From Camelimonas abortus (GTDB lineage Bacteria; Pseudomonadota; Alphaproteobacteria; Rhizobiales; Beijerinckiaceae), in the NCBI RefSeq assembly GCF_042647165.1, contig NZ_JBHRUV010000023.1: a DNA stretch of 28,392 nt. One strand, given 5' to 3'. The notes under the pieces are model-generated. The model searched no databases and was not told the DNA's origin. It saw nothing but the letters and a program-made list of their open reading frames with translations. The position numbers were made by a program, and so were the translations under genes. Shown here one piece after another: positions 8,223 through 15,444 of the stretch. The first letter of the stretch is position 1; every line of letters begins with the position of its first letter.

Positions 8223-8927
8223 GGACCGGGCGCGCCGGCGCGCGCCGCCGCCACGCCCTGCGGAGCGGGCGGGAGCGCGCGTTTGGGAAGTTGACCGGAG
8301 ATCGCGGCGCGGCTGGCTGCCTGCGCCCGCTGTTCCCTGCGCGTGGCCCCGGAGGCTCCGGCAACCTGTCTGTTCGCGCCTTTCCGGGCGGGGCGGAACG
8401 CCGCGGCGTCCGTCCGCGCCCTTCACATGCGACGCCGCTTCAGCCGCGTGAGGCCGGGGCGTGACCCGGACGTTCCGCAGCATCCGCGCCGCCCCGGATG
8501 GCGCGCCGCGCCAGTCTCCGCAGGCGCCTTTTTCCGTCCCGCAGGCCCCGTTCCGTCATGCCGCCCGTTCCGTCCTGGCGACGGCGTCAGGCCAGGACAT
8601 GACGCCCCAGGACATGACGCTCCAGGACATGACGCCCCGGACGCAGGCGGCGGGGCGGCGCCTGCAAGCGATCCGTTCCCCGCAAACGGGGCGCGCTTCC
8701 CCAGCCGGCGCAGACGCCGGGCATAGGTCCTGCAGGCGCCGTCCTTTCCCGCAGCGGGCCTCCCGCCGGGCCGGCGCGCCGGTCCCCTCCCCGCGCCCAC
8801 GCCTGCCCTGACCGGGCGTCCGTGGCCACGCCGGAGGCGCGGCGGCGCCGGCGAACGCGCCGGCCCCGCGCCGCATCCCTGGCGCCGGGCCGTGACCACG
8901 GCGGGACGTGCGCCCGGCCGCCCCGGA
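8223..8927. other. Gene-poor 705-bp intergenic region
   Basis: No gene here is convincing on either strand. It lies between the plus-strand YegP gene and the stop of the minus-strand binding-protein gene, so it should contain the ends of two converging transcripts. No T-run terminator was found; a 14-bp perfect palindrome (8230-8243) just after the YegP stop has no loop or T-run. A three-copy 15-bp tandem repeat sits at 8593-8637. The GTG-started frame 8461-8811 (116 aa) crosses the repeat but is basic, low-complexity and matches no family I know. Confidence 0.6.
8593..8637. repeat. Three tandem copies of a 15-bp unit
   Basis: The unit CAGGACATGACGCCC occurs at 8593-8607, 8608-8622 (one change, GCTC for GCCC) and 8623-8637, head to tail with no spacer. 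Because 15 is a multiple of three it would be read as a repeated pentapeptide in any frame (QDMTP on the plus strand). It is a short minisatellite and could vary between strains. Confidence 0.95.
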
Positions 8928-10154
8928 TCAGCCCTCCTGGCCGAGCAGTTCGCCAGTGAGATTCCAGCGCCGGCCGTCGAAGGTCATCATTTGCATCTGC
9001 TTCAGCGGCGCGAAGTCGTCCGGGGTCGTGCGCGCCCTGATGCCGGGGATGAGCGTGTCGAACTCCCATCCCGGCACGTTGGCGGCGTGGCGCATCAGGT
9101 TTTCCCGCGTCAGCCTGTCGCCGCAGGCTTTCAGCAGGCGGGTGGCGAAATCGGCGATGTAATAGCCGGTGGTGTAGTTGAGATCAGACTTGTCGGCGCC
9201 AGGCAGATATTTGTCCATGAAGGCGTGCCAGCGCTTCATGCCGGGGTCGTTCTCCCACGCCGGATCGGTGGGATCCTTCACATAGGCCACCGAAATGACG
9301 CCGACGCTGTTCTCCAGCCCCGCCGGCTGCAACACCCCCGCCACCGAGGCGGCGATGCTTGACAGCAGGCGCAGCGGCCGCCAGCCCATTTCCGACAGCT
9401 TGCGGATGGTCTGGGCCGCAAACTTGGGCGAGGCGTAAACCAGCAGCGCGCCGACGTCGGCGGACTTCAGCTTGAGGATCTGGGAATCGACGCTGGCGTC
9501 GGTGAGCTCGTAGCTTTCTGCGACCAGCAGCCGGCTGGCGTCGGGGCCGAGCGCCTGCCTGGCGCCGGCGAGGGCGTCGCGCCCGAGATCGTCGTTGGAC
9601 ATCAGCAGGCCAATGCGCCCGCCCGGCGCGCGCCGCATGGCCCATGAGGTGAGAATGCGCGCCTCGGTGAGGTAGCTGGGCAGCGCCGGCATGGTCCAGG
9701 GGAAGTTTTTCGGATCATTGAACCGGCTGATGCCGCTGGAGATGAGCAGCTGCGGCACGCCCCTGCTGTTGAGATATCTGTGAATGGCGGCGTTGGGGGC
9801 GGTGCCGAGCGAGCCGACGATGGCGAACACTTCGTCCTGCTCCACCAGGCGGCGCGTGGCCTCCACGGTCTTGGGCGGGGAATAGGCGTCGTCAAGGCTG
9901 ATGAGGTTGATCCTGCGCCCGTTGACGCCGCCCTGGTCGTTGATCATGCGGTAATAGGCGGCCTCGGTGCGGCCGATTGCGCTCCATGCCGCGGCGGGGC
10001 CGCTGTAAGGCATGGTCTGGCCGAGGCGGATTTCCGTGTCCGTGACGCCCGGCGCGCCGCTGGCGGCCCGTCCGCGCGCGCCCCAGGCCAGCGCGCCCGC
10101 AGACGAAAGCAGCGCCAGCGCGCCAAACTGGAACGCCCTGCGCGTCACCTCCAT
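8928..10154 (-). CDS. ABC transporter substrate-binding protein (Peripla_BP_6 type)
   Basis: The 408-aa protein is a periplasmic binding protein of the branched-chain amino acid/amide type. The mature part starts with TDTEIRLGQTMPYSGPAAAW, followed by YYRMINDQGGVNGRRINLISLDDAYSP and FAIVGSLGTAPNAAIHRYLN, all standard for this fold. The N-terminus has a twin-arginine pattern (TRRAFQF, Arg5-Arg6) ahead of a hydrophobic stretch, so Tat export is likely. The ATG at 10154 has GGGAGG five bases upstream; the frame extends to 10202 without support. No permease or ATPase of the LIV type is next to it, and it is cut off from the sulfonate operon by a terminator, so it is an orphan receptor. The ligand is unknown. 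Confidence 0.88.
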   Translation of the reverse strand: MEVTRRAFQFGALALLSSAGALAWGARGRAASGAPGVTDTEIRLGQTMPYSGPAAAWSAIGRTEAAYYRMINDQGGVNGRRINLISLDDAYSPPKTVEATRRLVEQDEVFAIVGSLGTAPNAAIHRYLNSRGVPQLLISSGISRFNDPKNFPWTMPALPSYLTEARILTSWAMRRAPGGRIGLLMSNDDLGRDALAGARQALGPDASRLLVAESYELTDASVDSQILKLKSADVGALLVYASPKFAAQTIRKLSEMGWRPLRLLSSIAASVAGVLQPAGLENSVGVISVAYVKDPTDPAWENDPGMKRWHAFMDKYLPGADKSDLNYTTGYYIADFATRLLKACGDRLTRENLMRHAANVPGWEFDTLIPGIRARTTPDDFAPLKQMQMMTFDGRRWNLTGELLGQEG

Positions 10155-10185
10155 GACGACCTCCCGTTCTGCTGTCAGCCATGAC

Positions 10186-10200
10186 GTTATGACAGATAAC
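10186..10200. promoter_or_regulatory. Dyad upstream of the orphan binding-protein gene
   Basis: GTTATgacagATAAC is a perfect five-base-arm inverted repeat in the only AT-rich patch upstream of the binding-protein start, about 32-46 bp before its ATG. It could be an operator or part of the promoter. No regulator gene is adjacent, so the protein that would bind is unknown. Confidence 0.3.
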
Positions 10201-10265
10201 ATATCAGGAAAAGACGCGACGCGCCCCGGGCCAGGGCGCGCCGGTCATGGAGGCGCCGCGTCACA

Positions 10266-10293
10266 ACAAAAATCCGGGCGCATGGCCCGGATT
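10266..10293 (-). terminator. Rho-independent terminator of the sulfonate operon
   Basis: On the minus strand a nine-base-pair perfect stem (AATCCGGGC and GCCCGGATT, plus-strand 10271-10279 and 10285-10293) with a five-base loop is followed by TTTTTG. It lies 39 bp after the ssuB stop and closes the operon before the orphan binding-protein gene. Confidence 0.87.
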
Positions 10294-10332
10294 CGCCCGC
10301 ATCCATCGCCTGGCGGAACAGGAGACGGCCGG

Positions 10333-11163
10333 TCAGATCCCCGCGGCGTGGTCGTTGAACAGGGCGTCGATGATCCGCCCTTCCAGCGCCGCCAGCTCCG
10401 GGTCGCCGCGCCGGCGCGGCCGCGCGCCGGGAACCGGAATGTCGGCCGCGATCGTCCCCTGGTCGATCACCAGGATGCGGTCTGCAAGCGCGATCGCCTC
10501 GCTCACGTCGTGGGTCACAAGAATCGCGGTGAATCCCTGCTCCTGCCACACCCGCTCGATCAGGCGCTGCATGTCGATGCGGGTCAGCGCGTCCAGCGCG
10601 CCCAGCGGTTCGTCCAGCGCCAGCAGGCGCGGGCCGCTGGCCAGGGCGCGCGCCAGCGCCACGCGCTGTTTCTGGCCGCCCGAGAGCACCGCGGGCCACT
10701 CGCCGCCGCGGTCGCCCAGCCCCACCGCCTCCAGCGTGCGCTGGGCGATGGCCTTGCGCTCCGCCCGCGGCAGGGCGCGGCTGAGGCCCACCTCCACATT
10801 GCCGCGCACCCGCTCCCATGGCAGCAGCCGCGGCTCCTGGAACATGATGCGCACGCCCTCCACGGCGCCCGCCTCCCCGTCCCCTGCGCCGTCCACGCCG
10901 GCGAGCGTGATGTGCCCGGAGGTCGGCTGGTCCAGCCCCACGACCAGCCGCAGCAGCGTGCTCTTGCCGCAGCCGCTCTTGCCCACCACCGCCACGAACT
11001 GGCCGGCGGGAATGTGCAGGTCCACCCGCTTCAGCACCTGCTTGTCGCCGAATGAACGCGACAGGCCCCGGATGGTGACCGCGGCGCCGCCGGCCCGCGG
11101 CCGGGACGCCGCCCCGGACGCCGCGCTGGCGGACGCACGGGCGGCGGCGACTGTTGCAGCCAT
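10333..11163 (-). CDS. ssuB: Aliphatic sulfonate ABC transporter ATP-binding protein SsuB
   Basis: This 276-aa ATPase energises sulfonate import at the inner face of the cytoplasmic membrane. All ABC motifs are readable: Walker A GKSGCGKST (61-69), Q-loop MFQEPRLLPW (107-116), signature LSGGQ (160-164), Walker B LLALDEP (180-186) and an H-loop in VTHDVSEA. The MFQEPRLLPW segment is characteristic of the nitrate/sulfonate/taurine ATPase group. A 28-residue Ala-rich extension precedes the domain. The ATG follows AAGGAGG at five bases. It is the last gene of the operon, ten bases after ssuC, and is followed by a strong terminator. Confidence 0.93.
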   Translation of the reverse strand: MAATVAAARASASAASGAASRPRAGGAAVTIRGLSRSFGDKQVLKRVDLHIPAGQFVAVVGKSGCGKSTLLRLVVGLDQPTSGHITLAGVDGAGDGEAGAVEGVRIMFQEPRLLPWERVRGNVEVGLSRALPRAERKAIAQRTLEAVGLGDRGGEWPAVLSGGQKQRVALARALASGPRLLALDEPLGALDALTRIDMQRLIERVWQEQGFTAILVTHDVSEAIALADRILVIDQGTIAADIPVPGARPRRRGDPELAALEGRIIDALFNDHAAGI

Positions 11164-11173
11164 GATCGCCTCC

Positions 11174-12034
11174 TTACTTGCGGTAGGCCGGATGCCACTG
11201 CAGCGACAGCCGCTCCAGCAGGCGGGCGATGCTGTCGGCGGCCTTGCCGAGCAGCGCGTAAATGATGATGGACAGCATCACCACGTCGACCAGCAGGAAC
11301 TCGCGCGCCTGCATGGCCATGTGCCCGATGCCGGACTCCGCGGCGATGGTCTCGGCCACGATCAGCGTCAGCCACATGATGCCGAGCGCATAACGCAGGC
11401 CGACGAAGATGGAGGGCAGCGCTCCGGGCAGGATCACCCGCCAGAACAGCTCGCCAGGCTTCATGCCGTAAATGCGCCCCATCTCGATGAGCTGCGGGTC
11501 CACGTTGCGGATGCCGTGCAGCGTGTTGATGTACATGGGGAAAAACACGCCCAGCGACACCAGGAACAGCTTGGCGCCCTCGTCGATGCCGAACCACAGG
11601 ATCACCAGCGGAATCAGCGCCAGATGCGGCACGTTGCGCACCATTTGCAGGCTGGTGTCGGTGAGCTTCTCGCTCAGCTTCGACAGGCCGTTGGCCAGAC
11701 CCAGCGCGAGGCCGACGCCGCCGCCCGCCGCGAAGCCGGCCAGCGCCCGCAGGCTGGAGACGGCGATGCTCTCCGGCAGCTGGCCGCTGGCGGTGAGGCG
11801 GACGGCCGCCGCCACGATGGCCGTCGGCGCCGGCAGCACGTTGGGCTGCAGGTAGCCGATGCGGGCCAGAAACTCCCACAGCGCGAGGATCAGCGCCGGG
11901 GCGATCCAGCCCGCCAGATTGCCCGAGGCGAAACGCCCGAAGGCGCGGGTGAGGAAACGGGCGGAGCGTTTCGCCTCCGCCGTCTCCACGGCCGGGGCGG
12001 AAGTGGCCACGGCCTTGACCGCCACGTCGCTCAT
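11174..12034 (-). CDS. ssuC: Aliphatic sulfonate ABC transporter permease SsuC
   Basis: This 286-aa protein is a multi-pass permease of the nitrate/sulfonate/taurine importer family. Recognisable segments are the WIAPALILALWEFLARIGYLQP first helix region, MVRNVPHLALIPLVILWFGI in the middle and the EAA-type cytoplasmic loop YGMKPGELFWRVILPGALPSI that contacts SsuB. It ends with the family-typical LERLSLQWHPAYRK. Its ATG overlaps the ssuD stop in an ATGA, which implies translational coupling. Substrate specificity is inferred from SsuA and SsuD in the same operon. Confidence 0.93.
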   Translation of the reverse strand: MSDVAVKAVATSAPAVETAEAKRSARFLTRAFGRFASGNLAGWIAPALILALWEFLARIGYLQPNVLPAPTAIVAAAVRLTASGQLPESIAVSSLRALAGFAAGGGVGLALGLANGLSKLSEKLTDTSLQMVRNVPHLALIPLVILWFGIDEGAKLFLVSLGVFFPMYINTLHGIRNVDPQLIEMGRIYGMKPGELFWRVILPGALPSIFVGLRYALGIMWLTLIVAETIAAESGIGHMAMQAREFLLVDVVMLSIIIYALLGKAADSIARLLERLSLQWHPAYRK

Positions 12035-13221
12035 GACGCCGCCGCCCTGAGGTTAGCCGGGCCGGTCCCGGCGCCCACCGCCCGGGCGCCGGCGAACTCA
12101 TTGGCCAGCCCCTTGCGGTAACGGGCGCCCGGCCGCTCGATGCCCAGCTCCGGGAACAGCAGCTCGGCCACGCGGTAGGACTCCTCCAGATGCGGATAGC
12201 CGGAGCCGATCACCGTATCGATGCCCAGCGCCTGGTATTCGCGCAGGCGTTCGGCCACGGTCTTCGGGTCGCCCACCAGGGCCGTGCCGGCGCCGCCGCG
12301 CACCAGGCCGACGCCGGCCCACAGGTTCGGCGACACCTCAAGCCGGTCGCGACGGCCCTGGTGCAGCTCCAGCATGCGCGCCTGGCCCACCGAGTCGCTG
12401 GCGGCGCGCAGGCGCGCCTGGGCGAAGGCGATCTGCTCGTCGGTGATGCGGCTGATCAGCCGGTCGGCGGCGGCCCACGCCTCCTCATTGGTCTCGCGCA
12501 CGATGAAGTGCAGGCGGATGCCGAAGCGGATGGTCCTGCCCCGCCGCGCCGCGGCGGCGCGCACGCGGGCGATCTTCTCCGCCACCTGCGCCGGCGGCTC
12601 GCCCCAGGTGAGGTAGAGCCCGGTCTGCTCCGCCGCCAGCTCGATGCCGGCGTCGGAGGAGCCGCCGATATACAGCGGCGGATGCGGCTCCTGGGCCGGC
12701 GGAAAGTCGAGACGGCTGTTCTCGACCTTGTAGTACTTGCCGTCAAAACTCACGGTCTCGCCAGCCATCAGCCGCCGCCAGATGGTGAGGAACTCGCCGG
12801 CCTGCGCGTAGCGCTCGTCGTGCGAGAGATAGATGCCGTCGCCGGCGAGCTCGGCCGGCACGCCGCCCACCACCACGTTCAGCAGCAGGCGGCCGTTGCT
12901 CAGCCGGTCGAGCGCGGCGGTCTGGCGGGCGGCGAAGGACGGCGTCACCACGCCCGGGCGCAGCGCCACCAGGAATTTCAGCTGGCTGGTGACCTCGGCC
13001 AGCGCCGCGGCGGTGATCCAGCTGTCGACGCAGTTCTGGCCGGTGGGCAGCAGCACGCCCCTGTAGCCGAGCCGGTCCACGGCCTGGGCCACCTGGCGGA
13101 AATAGCCGTGGTCGGACGGGCGCTGCTGCGTCTCGGAGCCGAGATAGGAGCCGTCGCCATGGGTGGGAATGAACCAGAAGAAGTTCAGCGGACCGGCGGC
13201 GTTGCGACTGGAGGCGGACAT
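12031..13221 (-). CDS. ssuD: FMNH2-dependent alkanesulfonate monooxygenase SsuD
   Basis: This 396-aa TIM-barrel enzyme of the bacterial luciferase group splits alkanesulfonates into aldehyde and sulfite with FMNH2 and O2, giving sulfur for cysteine synthesis. The residues known to matter in the E. coli enzyme are all present, shifted by 10-11: Cys64 in GQNCVDSW, Arg236 and His238 in GIRLHF, Arg308 in LVRGGAGTALVG and Tyr342 in SGYPHLEE. The N-terminus (LNFFWFIPTHGDGSYLG) is standard. The length is slightly above the 381 of E. coli because of a longer C-terminal tail. The ATG follows a GGAG, and the stop overlaps the ssuC start. FMNH2 probably comes from the MsuE-type reductase upstream. An MsuD-like preference for methanesulfonate cannot be excluded. 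Confidence 0.93.
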   Translation of the reverse strand: MSASSRNAAGPLNFFWFIPTHGDGSYLGSETQQRPSDHGYFRQVAQAVDRLGYRGVLLPTGQNCVDSWITAAALAEVTSQLKFLVALRPGVVTPSFAARQTAALDRLSNGRLLLNVVVGGVPAELAGDGIYLSHDERYAQAGEFLTIWRRLMAGETVSFDGKYYKVENSRLDFPPAQEPHPPLYIGGSSDAGIELAAEQTGLYLTWGEPPAQVAEKIARVRAAAARRGRTIRFGIRLHFIVRETNEEAWAAADRLISRITDEQIAFAQARLRAASDSVGQARMLELHQGRRDRLEVSPNLWAGVGLVRGGAGTALVGDPKTVAERLREYQALGIDTVIGSGYPHLEESYRVAELLFPELGIERPGARYRKGLANEFAGARAVGAGTGPANLRAAAS

Positions 13222-13254
13222 GACGTTTCTCCGTGTTTGCGGGTCAGAACGGCC

Positions 13255-13279
13255 GGCCAGCGCGGGGGCGACGCTGGCC
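13255..13279 (-). other. Intercistronic hairpin between ssuA and ssuD
   Basis: GGCCAGCG and CGCTGGCC form an eight-base-pair perfect stem around a nine-base loop in the 104-bp gap between the ssuA stop and the ssuD start. There is no T-run, so it is more likely an mRNA-stabilising or partial-termination element than a full terminator. Such hairpins often let the binding-protein message outlast the rest of the operon. Confidence 0.45.
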
Positions 13280-13325
13280 GTCCAGGATGTTCGTGGCCCT
13301 TCGGGAGCGGGCCCGGCGGCCGCCG

Positions 13326-14300
13326 TCAGCGGGCGGCCCGCTGTTGCGGCGGAGTCCAGACGATGTCGCGGACGGTGATCTGCCTGGGGATCAGGCCCAG
13401 GGCGTAGAAGGCGTCGGCCACCTTCTGCTGGTTGCTGATCTCCGTCCCGGTGAGCGGCCGCAGCGAATATTCGGCGCGGTTGATGGCGCGGCGGTTGCCT
13501 TCCGGATCAATGCCGGTGGCCTTCTGCGAGGCCTCGGCCACGGCGTCGCGGTTCTGGCCGGCCCACTCGGTGATCTTGCGGATTTCGTCCAGCAGCGCCT
13601 GCAGCGCCTCCGGATGCTTTTTCGCGAAGTCGCCGTTGGCGAGGTAGAAGGCGTTGGTGGGCGGAAGGTTCTCGAGACCGGCGACGGGACGGCCGTTCTG
13701 GCGCAGCTCCACCAGGGCGTAGAACGGATCCCAGACGGCGAAGGCGTCGATGGAGCCGCGGGCGAAGGCGGCGACGCCGTCGGCCGGGGTCAGGTAAACC
13801 GGCTGGATGTCGGAGAAAGCCAGCCCGTTGGCGGCCAGCGCCTGCACCACCAGGTTGTGGGCGCTGGAGCCCTTGGGGATGCCCACCTTCTTGCCCTTCA
13901 GGTCGGCCACGGACTTCACCGGCGAGTCCGCCCTGACGAGGATGGCGTGCTGCGAGGCCGGCGAGACGGCGGCGTAAACCACATTGGCGCCGGCGGCCTG
14001 GGCGAACACCGGCGGGGTGTCGCCGACGGCGCCGACGTCCACGGCGCCCGCGCCGATGGCCTCCAGCATCGGCGGGCCGAACTGGAACTCCACCCATTTG
14101 ACGTTTTCGACGCCCAGCTCTTTCAGACGCTTCTCGATCTGGCCAGACTGGCGGGCGACGATGGAGACGGAGGCCTTCTGGTAGCCGATGCGGACCTCCT
14201 TCGGCGCCTCCCCGGCGCTGGCGGGCCCGAAGGCGGCGATGGCGAGGGCCGCACTGGCGACGGCGGCGGCGAACGTGCGGCGGCTGATCATGCTGGTCAT
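13326..14300 (-). CDS. ssuA: Aliphatic sulfonate-binding periplasmic protein SsuA
   Basis: The 324-aa protein is the substrate receptor for the SsuBC importer. A twin-arginine pattern (SRRTFAAA, Arg7-Arg8) and a hydrophobic stretch form the export signal, with cleavage likely near GPASA. The mature protein has the NMT1/SsuA fold: EVRIGYQKASVSIVARQSG, FGPPMLEAIGAGAVDVGAVGDTPP, VADLKGKKVGIPKGSSAHN and DAFAVWDPFYALVE. The GDTPP segment is typical of sulfonate receptors. I chose the ATG at 14300, which has GAGAG upstream; a second ATG lies three codons on. It sits 103 bp after msuE and 104 bp before ssuD, looser spacing than in the rest of the operon. Confidence 0.92.
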   Translation of the reverse strand: MTSMISRRTFAAAVASAALAIAAFGPASAGEAPKEVRIGYQKASVSIVARQSGQIEKRLKELGVENVKWVEFQFGPPMLEAIGAGAVDVGAVGDTPPVFAQAAGANVVYAAVSPASQHAILVRADSPVKSVADLKGKKVGIPKGSSAHNLVVQALAANGLAFSDIQPVYLTPADGVAAFARGSIDAFAVWDPFYALVELRQNGRPVAGLENLPPTNAFYLANGDFAKKHPEALQALLDEIRKITEWAGQNRDAVAEASQKATGIDPEGNRRAINRAEYSLRPLTGTEISNQQKVADAFYALGLIPRQITVRDIVWTPPQQRAAR

Positions 14301-14403
14301 GGCGCTGTCTCTCGTTCCTGCGGGGCGGACGGCTCTCCGGCGCGCTCCCTGGCGCGCCCGCGGCGCGTTCCTGGCCCCTGGTTTCCGGGAAAGGCGGGGG
14401 CGC

Positions 14404-14982
14404 TCACGCCACCCGCCGGGCCTCGTCGCCCGCGCGGGCAAGGGCGTGGCGGCGCGCCTCGGCGAGGTGCACGAGCTCGTCCGCCGCCTGGTCGAGGCGG
14501 GCGCGCACGTCCGCCGCCACGAGCGCGCCGTCGGCGAAGTCGGCGTCGGAGGCGTAGACGGCGGTAGGCGTGGCCAGCGCGCTGAAGAAGCCGAACAGCG
14601 GCCGCAGCTGGTGCTCCACCACCAGCGCGTGGCGGTGGCCGCCGCCGGTGGCGCCGAGCAGCACCGGCCGGCCCACGAGGGCCTGCGGATCGATGAAGTC
14701 GATCAGGTGCTTGAGCAGGCCGATGTAGGAGCCCTTGTAGACGGGCGTGGCGATGATGAGGGCGTCGGCGTTCTCGATGGCGTCGAGCACGTCGCGGCCG
14801 GCCTGGGGCAGCTCCCTGCGGCTGAAGGCGCCGACGCCCGGACCGATGTCCACGAGGTCATAGATCTCGGGGGCGAACGGCCGGCGACGGGCGGCGGCGG
14901 CCACGGCGGCCTCCGCCAGTGCGCGGGTCTTGGACGGACGGTGGATGTTGCCGCTCAGGGCGACGAGACGCAGGGCGCTCAT
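14404..14982 (-). CDS. msuE: NAD(P)H-dependent FMN reductase, MsuE type
   Basis: This 192-aa flavodoxin-like reductase makes FMNH2 for the sulfonate monooxygenase. It opens with LRLVALSGNIHRPSKTRAL, has the substrate loop ATPVYKGSYIGLLKHLIDF and then the segment VLLGATGGGHRHALVVEHQL followed by RPLFGFF. That His-containing segment resembles Pseudomonas MsuE rather than E. coli SsuE, which has a tyrosine at the corresponding helix insertion; this comparison is from memory of the families. The ATG overlaps the stop of the 93-aa gene upstream in an ATGA and also has its own GGGAGG seven bases upstream. Its position in front of ssuA and ssuD fits the two-component flavin pathway. The specific MsuE label is less sure than the FMN reductase call. 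Confidence 0.88.
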   Translation of the reverse strand: MSALRLVALSGNIHRPSKTRALAEAAVAAAARRRPFAPEIYDLVDIGPGVGAFSRRELPQAGRDVLDAIENADALIIATPVYKGSYIGLLKHLIDFIDPQALVGRPVLLGATGGGHRHALVVEHQLRPLFGFFSALATPTAVYASDADFADGALVAADVRARLDQAADELVHLAEARRHALARAGDEARRVA

Positions 14983-15260
14983 CGGCGCGCCTCCCTTTCT
15001 GGCGCCGCAACGCCGGAGACGCGCTTGCGGGCGGTGAGCACATGGCGGGCGGCGCGTTCAGCCTCCCCCGCCGAGCGGAAGATCCGGCCGTCGAGCGCGG
15101 CGAAGCGCGGCCCGGCGGCGTGAAAGCGGTAGCCGGCGCCGTCCGCCGCGAGGATTCCCGCGGCGAGGTCGGCGATTTCGATGATCACGGCGCCGCGGGC
15201 GCCGGAGGGACGGGCGGAGCCGGGCGGCGCCGCAGCCCCTGGTGCGGTGGAAACAGGCAT
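14979..15260 (-). CDS. Uncharacterised 93-aa protein heading the sulfonate operon
   Basis: I do not recognise this family. Its stop overlaps the msuE start as ATGA and it has GGGGA upstream of its ATG, so it is almost certainly translated and coupled to msuE. The first 22 residues are Ala/Pro-rich. The rest (about 23-93) looks like a compact alpha/beta domain, starting with AVIIEIADLAAGILAADGAG and continuing with RFHAAGPRFAALDGRIFRSAGEAERAARHVL. It has no cysteines, signal peptide or membrane segment, so it is probably cytosolic. As first gene of the operon it may assist or regulate FMN reductase or sulfonate use, but nothing in the sequence gives a biochemical role. Confidence 0.75.
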   Translation of the reverse strand: MPVSTAPGAAAPPGSARPSGARGAVIIEIADLAAGILAADGAGYRFHAAGPRFAALDGRIFRSAGEAERAARHVLTARKRVSGVAAPEREARR

Positions 15261-15272
15261 GATGTCCCCGTT

Positions 15273-15288
15273 CGCTGGCGGGCCAGCG
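15273..15288 (-). other. Hairpin just upstream of the first operon gene
   Basis: CGCTGG and CCAGCG form a six-base-pair perfect stem with a four-base loop (15279-15282). On the minus-strand mRNA it ends a few bases before the GGGGA ribosome-binding site of the 93-aa gene, so it could modulate translation. It may be fortuitous in such GC-rich sequence. Confidence 0.35.
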
Positions 15289-15319
15289 TCAAAGATTCCG
15301 GATTGTCAGGGAAAGCATT

Positions 15320-15351
15320 CGCGGCCTTCGCCGCAGGCGCGTCAGGCCGCG
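15320..15351 (-). promoter_or_regulatory. Leader hairpin containing the stop of a short ORF
   Basis: CGCGGCC (15320-15326) and GGCCGCG (15345-15351) form a seven-base-pair perfect stem. The stop codon of the 22-residue leader ORF (15342-15344) lies just inside the loop, and the last codons of that ORF make one arm. Ribosome position at the end of the leader ORF would therefore decide whether the stem forms. There is no T-run, so any control would be by Rho or by translation. Confidence 0.35.
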
Positions 15352-15410
15352 CGACGACAGGACGTCAGTTCAGGCGCCAGGGCGGCGACGTGAAACGGGA
15401 TCGTCATCAT
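15342..15410 (-). CDS. Possible 22-residue leader peptide of the sulfonate operon
   Basis: A short frame with two successive ATG codons (15410 and 15407) is preceded by GGAG at seven bases and a further GGAGGAG upstream, a better ribosome-binding site than many genes here. The peptide starts MMTIPFHVAALAPE and ends TSCRRAA, with a single cysteine five residues from the end. It lies 81 bp before the first operon gene and its end is embedded in a hairpin. Sulfur-assimilation operons in some bacteria are preceded by short cysteine-containing leader ORFs thought to sense cysteine supply; that this one works likewise is inference. It does not match a leader motif I know. Confidence 0.4.
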   Translation of the reverse strand: MMTIPFHVAALAPELTSCRRAA

Positions 15411-15444
15411 GGTTCTGCTCCAGCTCCTCCGGCCGGCGCCGGAT

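Noticed and set aside
8230..8243. 14-bp palindrome after the YegP gene as terminator
   Set aside because: It has no loop-forming spacer and no T-run on either side; self-complementary runs of G and C are common at this base composition.
8461..8811. GTG-started 116-aa frame crossing the 15-bp repeats
   Set aside because: It has a possible GAGG site, but the product is basic and low-complexity, third positions are less biased than in true genes here, and no family matches. Kept only as a finding.
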